This document shows positions 56,744 through 64,000 of a stretch of DNA of 64,000 nucleotides, one piece after another (positions within the stretch are counted from its first letter, which is position 1; every line of letters starts with the position of its first letter). Source of the stretch: Cordia subcordata (taxonomy: Eukaryota; Streptophyta; Magnoliopsida; Boraginales; Cordiaceae); the NCBI GenBank assembly GCA_028554755.1, contig JAPTOF010000010.1, positions 15,342,501 through 15,406,500 on the forward strand. The letters are read 5' to 3'. The position numbers and the translations under genes are program-made. The notes below the pieces were generated by a model. It was not told the DNA's origin, did not search any database, and saw nothing but the letters and a program-made list of their open reading frames with translations.

Positions 56744-59700
56744 CTAGACTGCATACATCTTTCTGTTAAAGCTTTGGTTATAAATATCTTGATCCGATGC
56801 CATGGACATAGAGAAAGAACGTGAAAGGGTCTCAGCTTTCCTTATCTTCCTCAATTTGGAGTCTTCCATACGATGCCGGATGACACAGTAGCACATTGAG
56901 CCAATTGTTGTGAGCATTATTGTACTACCAATTATGGTTGTAAACAAAGCAAGCCATCTTTCATGGTGTCCAACCACCACATAACTGAGGGAAATGAAGG
57001 CAATTGAGATGAAGAGGCAAGCCATCCACATGAGCTTGTTTATTACGAACATGAGTTGCTTCTTTGCTTTCTGTTCTATCACAACCACAGACGTCTGGAC
57101 CACCACAACTGCAAGGGAGATAAACAGCGCCACGCTATCGAACAGAAAGAATATTATGAAAGCTGCATTATTTGCTATATGAGCCTGGCCAAGTGATAAA
57201 CCATTTTCTTTTTTTTCAACATACTGGCCAGGTACAGTGAAGATAGCCGCAAAAGCAACGGTAGCAATAAGGACAGCAACAACAGTTGCTGAAGTGATGG
57301 CATTGTTAAGGCCACTAATGTGAAGCTTCTTCACTTTCTTAGCAATCTTCCGTACCTTGAAGCCAGTTTGACGGCTCTGTTGAAGTTGAGACTGGACGTC
57401 ATGTTTGATATCACTAACAGTCTGTTTGAGTTGTTTCACAGCACTTGGAGGTTTCCCATAATCTTTAGAATGTGCAGCTCCTGCATCCTTTAAAATGGTG
57501 ACAAGCTCTGGAGTTCCAAATTTCTCTGCAATATCAAGTGCGGTCTCTCCAGCCTTGTTAACCGTATTTAAATCAATGCCCTCAACGGATATTAGCTTAC
57601 GAACAATCTGACATCATATAGAACCAAGTAAATAATAAAATGGACAGAGCTGTAAAAGATCCAATATTATATCTTGAATGCATATTAATTGACATGAACC
57701 ATTAGATCCTGAAAATTAGTATCGCCACACAGAATCTGATTCCCAAAGATACTTAGCTTTTCAAATTTTTTTCCTGAACTAATTATCCATTGTCATGCAT
57801 CAGCAAGGATAAAAGTAACTCATTGCTATTGCTCAAGGGTATGCTACTAACTATGTAGTATTGTAGACATGCAGTGGCATGCATGCTTCAAGGTTCAGAA
57901 GTCAAAGGAAATAGAAGTGTCAGCATCTACAGTAAGCCTTGCAAATTAAAGATGCCTCCATTCAGTTGGTTTAACCCTGTTTTCTTTTCCTAATAAAAAA
58001 AACTCCATTCAATAATTCCACCAGAATGTATCAATCAAATTGTTTCTACAAACTTTTAGCTTTAAAATAATCAATGAAGCTTTCAGCCTAGCAAAATTTT
58101 GAAAGTAACCAGTATTATCTTACTTCATACTTGCATGTAAAGTCGCTGCAAACTAATGTTTCTGAATTCATGCATGTTAATCAAATCATGAAAACCTGGG
58201 GCTGTTTGTCAAATGGAAAAAATAGTGCACAAGATTCGGCCTACCTGGTTGCAGGTTGTAGGTGCTTGTCCTTCAAGAGACAAAAAAGATTTCTTATGCT
58301 GATACGGGAATAGGATCTAGTGATACTTCTATATACTGCCAAAGTGGTCAGACAACTCAAAAATCTCAAAACATCTAATTTTAGAGTAAATGGAAGAGAA
58401 TGGGTCTCTTTGTTCTGGAAGGAAAGCTGCTTAAGTTGAAGTTCTCCATAACCTCTAATGTTTGCACATTTTCATGACATGTAAATTTTCCATGCACTTC
58501 ATCTAAGAACATGAATCTCTCCAAAATCAACTACCCTAGCTCCATAAGAAACCACTACTATCCTTTTACCAACACGTTTCATTTGGCTCTTTGTGAAAAT
58601 TATGTACTCAATACAAATCCTAATAAAGACTTATATTCCAGTAAATGTGGCAGAACGAGATCAAACAAAGATAAACAAGGACCAACCTGAGCTCGTCCCT
58701 TCCTTGTTGCAATATGGAGTGCTGTGTTTCCCTTATTATCTTCTAAACCCAATACAGAAGAGTCAGGTTTGATTAATTCGGTCACAATTTCAACATTTTG
58801 CCCCTTCACTGCCATGTGCAGAGCAGTTTGGCCTTTTTTATCTGTCCTAAAGCCAATGGTATGATCCTTCTCCAAAAGGGATTTTACCACTTCCAGGTGG
58901 CCCATCCTTGCCACTGTGTGGAGCACAGTCTTTCCGTTGTTTCTAGCTATCTTAGCAAGGTTTGAATCAGTCTCCAGAAGCAGATTGACTATGTCAATAT
59001 GTCCCTGGGCAGCAGCAGTGTGTAAAGCAGTAGAATTGGTTGAATCTGTAGTCATGACCAGGTTTGGGAAAAACCTCAAAAGTTCCTTCAGTACATCTGT
59101 GATTGTGCCACAAAATTTCATGTTATCAATTTAAGTATAAAAAAACATCACATTGCATGGAAGATTGAAGGATCTGTGGTCAATGAAGGAAATAAATGTA
59201 AGATAATTCCACTTACAGAAAATCTAGTTTTAAAGCTGTATCTCAGACTAATGGTTGAACAAACACCATTTGACTGCAAAAAGCTATAGTGAACTCATGG
59301 CAAAGAGATCAGCAACTTGAAATGGGAAGCACTCGCAATTCACTAAAATTGCTTCCCCTCACCCTCTTGAAAATGAGGAAACATGCTAGACACTCACCAG
59401 CAAGGACATAAAATTGATTTTTGTTTCACCATAGCAACTTCATTCCTCTTGTGGTTATAGATATAGTTAAGTTCTTCATTTCTTCATGATTCATATGAAA
59501 CTTCACCATCTCATTTTGGAAGGAGTAGACAAATCATGATAGTTTTCTCAAAAACCCAAGTGACTGGAAATAAAGAATTCAACACAGGTCCACGCAACAA
59601 CTTTTTTTTTTGGTTAAACCCCCCACCACCATAGGATTGAACCCAGGACCTCACACCTAGGGGAGATAATCTCAACCACTTAGGCAATCCCTAAATCCCA

Positions 59701-62700
59701 TGGTCCAAGAAACAACTTTAATAGCAAGAAAGTGCTGTTTGCTTTCATAGAAATTGAAAATAAGAAAATTTACATGCACATATCAAACTAAGGTAGGTTG
59801 ATAACAGGTGACTGAGAGGACGGCACATATGGTAATGACTGTATTCCCATGTAAAAACTAGTAGTTGAAAAGGTGGGGTTAAATGTTAGATGCAACTAGG
59901 AGTTTCAGTGGTTTTGGCATTCACATAAGTAAAGTCTGACATGGATACTTTGATAACTCTCAGTGTGTTGACAGCAGTAACATTAGCAACTATGACATGA
60001 TGCAAGTGGAGACTGGGGCAAGTGCAAGGACCAGTAAGGTGAAATGTGGGCAGGCAAGATCTGATCACAACAAAGTTGGTATCAGGATAAGTTTGCCTCA
60101 CCACAATGTAGATTACTTAAGGCAGTCAGAGGTTAGAATGTAGAGGAAGTGTAAGCTTCTAATTATGAAAACAATCATAATGGCAAGAATGGTCTTAAAG
60201 AAGTATTTTTCCTTCAGTATACAGCAGAAAAGAGTCAGCCAGCTTGTAAACATAATTTATCTTCTTCTATTAGTTCATGTTAATCTTTTACTTCTTTCTA
60301 CACTTCTAATCTTAAATGGATCTTTGCTGAACAGATAAGAACCCTATGACTGCATTGTTAAATAATCAACTCAGGTTTATACATACATACATATACATAT
60401 ACATATATATATACACACACACACACACATGTATATACTTATACATATACATATGTATATATACATATATATATGTATACGTATATACATGTATATATAT
60501 GTATATATTTCAAGTGATTTCTTCTATCATTAAACAACCTATCACTGTTACTCCCTTTAATCAATTTTCCAGCCCTGTTTCTGAGAATACAACTTTGAGG
60601 GGAAGTATTAGCAAGCTAGATTGCTATTAGCAGGTTATGTGTAGAGTGCATCCCAAAAGTTTTAGCCGAATTGGTAAGCATAGAGATAAATGAGAAACCC
60701 AAAGAAATATGAGAACCACCTGCCATTAGATCTAGGAATCTTTATACTTACTCTGAACACGCTATAGTTGGCCGCATCTTTGTCATCAGATTCTCTTGCT
60801 AAGATTGCTATTCTCCTTTTTATGTCACAGACCTAACAATCATATTAAGTCCTAGACACTTGAGCACATGGTACTCTCTGAAAAGTATTGTTAAGCAACA
60901 TGAGATGGCCCCATGGTGCATTGTTAGCATTAGTCCATACCTTAAAATTGGTGAAATTTATTCTCTTGTGAAAAGTACCATCATCTTATGGTTCTCTTTT
61001 TGTCAAGAATGTACATTTTATGTTTCGCACAAATTATCTCTTCGCTGAAAAAGTTATTCAGAAATGATTTTGAGATACAATAGAGTTACAATGATCTGTT
61101 GGCTAATATTCAGAACTGATCTTGAGATACAACACAGGTTTCTGGTGCATGTTGATTTCCAAACTAGTTCTTTAAATGTTCTTCTCAATTGATTGATTTC
61201 TAAATGCTTTTTCGTAAACACAGAGAAGCCATCCCAAGTTTGAAAACATCATTTTACAGAGGATGATTCCTACCTTTATTCTTTCAATGATCCAGCTTCT
61301 CTCGGAAGCTTTACTTCATATATTCATGGTAAATCAACTCACAATCAACCTCACCTAGTAAAGCATTTGTTTATGGGTTGTATCCCCTCAAGTGCCATAT
61401 ACTATATCAATTGCTATACAGATAGAAACTAATTCATGTCTCATGACAAAATAGAAGTTGATCAAAAGTCCCCTTACATCAAGCAAAACACTAGTCATTA
61501 ACCATTTTCTAGGTTGGCAGTTTCTTTAGAGAACCCTCCAAAAGCATTAGTAAATAAATGATAAAATCATATGCTTTAAGTGCCAAAAATATCTAATCTT
61601 AGTAGGAAAACAAAAAATCTACCGTTAGTAGGAGAACAAACTGCAATAACATACGGAGAACGCAATGAAGATCCAATAGAGGTCATACAATATCTGGTGA
61701 GTAATTGAACTGACAAGTTTTTCATGTAGACACAGCATCTTTTCAGAAGTAGCTAGATGTCACTATCACATTTCACCTTGTTCTTCACTCAAAGACTTCA
61801 TTCTTATACTTAGTACCAATACATTTTGTACTTCAGGGCTGACACTAGAATCTTCTATCTATCTATCTATCTATATGTATACTAAAGCCAAAAAATATCA
61901 CCAGAAATTGACAAGTCAGCTTTTTAGCTAGATAAGAGCTTGACACGTTAGCATTAAAATATCAATTAAGCAACTTTTTCCTTTGTTAATTTTGTTAAAT
62001 ATTATTTGGATAATGACTCACGAATGTAACTTTTATTGATTTTAGCAAACCATGAATGTGATATTAGATACTATGTATATATATGTATGGATGCAATTTT
62101 AAATATTTCATAAATGTATGAATGTAAATATTAAATACTATGTACATATATGAATAAAATATCAAATATCATATAAATGTATGAATGCAATATGAGATAC
62201 TATATACATAATATTACGTATACGTAATTCAATGGCTGAATACGTTTACTAACATAGATTGATATTGGATATTTTGAGCCAATCTTTACAATGTCAGACA
62301 ATTTTGATGTCTTCCTACACATCAACAATTAAGAAATATTTCCTATATATAGCATCAGAAGTTGCAGCTATTGAAGCTCTGGAATGATGCAACAAAAATA
62401 TCTTAAACTTGTGACACGTTTGAAAGGATAGAAAGTAAAGATCAACTAGCTTCCTATCTGGAATCTCCTACACATGGAACTAAACTTTGCACCTAGACAT
62501 TGAATAGCTTTGCTTGTTCAAGAAGTATGACATGCCAAAAATAGCACTAGGTCAAAATAAGTTAAGGCTTACTTAACAAGAGCATACTCAATCACTGGGA
62601 AACATGTGAATTACAAGCATCTTTGCAATATAGTAGTATCAATGGTGAGCATCACTTAAAAAGGAGTTTGACAGAAGGGGGAAGCAGAAAGATAATCAGA

Positions 62701-63755
62701 GATCCAGCAGTTGTATTTGTATGATAATATCGTGCTTCAGCCGATCCAGCCTGCAGTTCTACATTGTTGCAGTAAAATGTTAGCCTTTAGTTACATGTTC
62801 AAAAACATCGAGCAGACCTAGTTGGCCTGCAGTTCTATATTGTCGCAGTAAATGCTAGCCTTTGGTTACATGTTCAAAAACATTGAGCACACATATGACC
62901 TTTTAGTTCATGCTGCATTCCTGCCCTTCAAACATGTATCAAGATTTGACCATCGCATTGACGATACAATGATTATCCATTTTGTTAATCCAAAAAAATA
63001 ATAATATCAGAAAATAAAGTTTCCGACAGTTAATTGGACCATCTATATCCTTGAAAATGATGGAATGCGTTTGCAATCAGAAAGGGAGCTCAAACACCCA
63101 TCAGGTTGGTAAAATGTGAATCTTTCAACTAGAAGGATACAATTCACAGCAAAAATTAATTCAAACAGACATTCCATACAAGTTAAAAGTTAATGATTGG
63201 CATTTCTTAACGCAAAAAGCCATGAAACTTTTACTACATATTCCCCAGTACCTATAGCAATGCTGAGGTTAAACAAACAAAGAAAAAGGGAAGAGATAAC
63301 TTACCAAGATGGCCCTGCTTGGCAGCAACATGGAATGGATCATAGCCATTATTGGCTTCAATGGAAGCAGATTCGACATCCAAATGTTTCAAGAACTCTC
63401 CAACGACTAAAGCATGCCCATTCTCGGCAGCAACATACAAAGGAGTCTCACCCTCCTGATTCTGCTTCGATAAGAAATCTCTTATGACATTACTATCAAA
63501 CTTCTGAAAAAGTTCTTTCACCTTGCTCAAATTCCCTGCTCGAGCAGCTAGGTGAAGCTGGGAATCACCCCGCTTCCCTGGTGACTCCTTACTCCTTTTC
63601 CTATCACCGCCGAAGCTTATCTGTCGCTCCATCGCAAGACGAAAACTTTTCTGCTTTTCCATTAACCCCTTAAAACTCTTCTGCTTCTCCATTAAACCAG
63701 CGCGAAAACTCTGCTGTTTCTCCATACGCCCGTGAAAACTTGGCAGTTTTTCCAT
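56744..63755 (-). CDS. Ankyrin-repeat PGG-domain membrane protein (ITN1/ACD6-like superfamily)
   Basis: Plant proteins of this type have N-terminal ankyrin repeats and a C-terminal PGG domain with membrane helices; relatives act in salt/ABA responses and defence at the plasma membrane or ER. Three exons on the minus strand, 63755-63305, 59096-58687 and 57607-56744; lengths 451, 410 and 864 give 574 residues, typical for the family. The start ATG 63753-63755 opens a run of five MExxxSF motifs (1-48). Ankyrin repeats run from [13 protein letters not shown] (about 63) to about 330 ([72 protein letters not shown]). The PGG domain follows: [24 protein letters not shown] (here [11 protein letters not shown]) and FTVPGQY, then four predicted hydrophobic helices to about 540 and a basic/Ser-rich tail. 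No lesions seen. It converges with the 5-phosphatase gene. Confidence 0.92.
57608..58686 (-). other. Ankyrin gene intron 2
   Basis: About 1.08 kb between the exon ending RKGRAQ and the exon starting [10 protein letters not shown]. No mobile-element ends or RNA gene recognised. Confidence 0.6.
59605..59710 (-). mobile_element. tRNA-derived SINE with target duplication
   Basis: Minus-strand reading gives a Pol III A-box-like GGGATTGCCTAAGTGGTTGA, a B box GGTTCAATCC about 35 nt later, a short body and a terminal A run (T run at 59605-59611 on plus). The flanks are the 9-bp duplication aacaacttt at 59596-59604 and 59711-59719. It lies in intron 1 of the ankyrin gene, in the gene's orientation. 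Length about 106 bp. Confidence 0.75.
60369..60511. repeat. TA/CA/CATA compound microsatellite
   Basis: catacatacatatacatata, then acacacacacacacac and mixed gtatata/catata tracts in intron 1 of the ankyrin gene. The Tyr/Ile-rich frame at 60346-60630 is a repeat translation. Confidence 0.85.
61856..61878. repeat. CTAT microsatellite with Helitron-start-like right flank
   Basis: About five CTAT units followed by atgtatactaaagccaaaaa, which resembles the 5' end of plant Helitrons and the start of the element at 44179. A matching hairpin-CTAG 3' end was not found in the following 500 bp, so only the repeat is called. Confidence 0.5.
62745..62892. repeat. Tandem duplication, about 80-bp unit
   Basis: gcctgcagttctacattgtt ... 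gttacatgttcaaaaacatc is repeated as gcctgcagttctatattgtc ... gttacatgttcaaaaacatt. It lies in intron 1 of the ankyrin gene; no function evident. Confidence 0.75.
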
Positions 63756-64000
63756 TTTTTCAGCTCGGCAACAACAATTGTTCTACCTTCCCAAATCAAA
63801 TCTCCAAAACAACACCTCTCTTATCAAAAATTGCAACTTTCTCGAGTCCGAAAGTTGAAAAACTAGAAAATTTTCATCATTATCTTTTTATAGTACAAAG
63901 TAAATCATCAAATAATCAGAAAATCATCACTTTTTTCCACTTCTTAACTGAAGTTCTAAGATCAAAATCCTCCTATACCAATCAAAATCAGCCAATTCAA
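63756..64000 (-). promoter_or_regulatory. 5' leader/proximal promoter of the ankyrin gene
   Basis: On the minus strand upstream of the ATG, a possible TATA-like segment (TACTATAAAAAGATAATG) lies near 63,897-63,880, about 130-140 bp before the start codon. That is a reasonable core-promoter position. No other motif was recognised. Confidence 0.4.

Noticed and set aside
59640..59700. A tRNA gene at the A/B boxes
   Set aside because: No cloverleaf or anticodon arm can be formed, and the flanking duplication and A-tail indicate a SINE.
61862..62280. Possible third Helitron
   Set aside because: The 5' side resembles a Helitron start, but no hairpin plus CTAG end follows.
1..64000. CRISPR arrays, bacterial operons or organellar transfer
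   Set aside because: No regularly spaced identical repeats with unique spacers; the genes have introns and plant nuclear families; no chloroplast or mitochondrial gene words were recognised.

Overview
This window is nuclear DNA of a flowering plant, most likely a dicot. It is AT-rich, with long introns, plant-type splice sites, CT-rich 5' leaders, and Ty1/copia and Ty3/gypsy LTR retrotransposons, Helitrons, a SINE and TIR elements. I cannot name the species. Exon models were built by eye from reading frame, family homology and GT/AG sites, without transcript evidence.

Layout. Positions 1-13,400 are a graveyard of Athila/Tat-like Ty3/gypsy elements. Element A lies on the minus strand: 5' LTR 10098-11764, PBS near 10070-10090, gag about 8,550-9,725, and protease, RT, RNase H and integrase remnants down to about 1,440. 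Element B, on the plus strand, is nested in A's RNase H at 1957-5706 with a 5-bp target duplication. A long-TIR element (11774-12608) and a LINE fragment (about 12,609-13,400) follow. Positions 13,400-16,860 hold AT-rich and simple-repeat DNA with no gene I recognise. At 16881-18443 is an inverted repeat with arms of about 740-780 bp and a loop of only about 43 nt, made from a purple acid phosphatase gene fragment.

Three apparently intact single-copy genes follow. (1) TFIIIC subunit 5 (tau95/GTF3C5-like), minus strand, 18546-37256, 13 exons; its introns carry a decayed Ty1/copia element (21624-26723) and several TIR elements. (2) A WD40-inositol polyphosphate 5-phosphatase of the FRAGILE FIBER3/5PTase12-14 type, plus strand, 45954-55090, with a 102-bp in-frame retainable intron (exitron) that encodes a hydrophobic segment. 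(3) An ankyrin-repeat PGG-domain membrane protein (ITN1/ACD6-like superfamily), minus strand, 56744-63755, with a SINE in its first intron.

Between genes 1 and 2 is a second, truncated Ty1/copia element (about 37,450-44,060). It is interrupted by a 1,892-bp solo LTR at 41478-43369 with a perfect ATATT target duplication. Two Helitron-like elements (44,179-44,941) follow. The three genes do not form a pathway: they act in Pol III transcription, phosphoinositide/actin and cell wall work, and membrane signalling. The most unusual structure is the purple acid phosphatase hairpin about 100 bp past the TFIIIC5 stop codon, which has the form expected of a young small-RNA locus.
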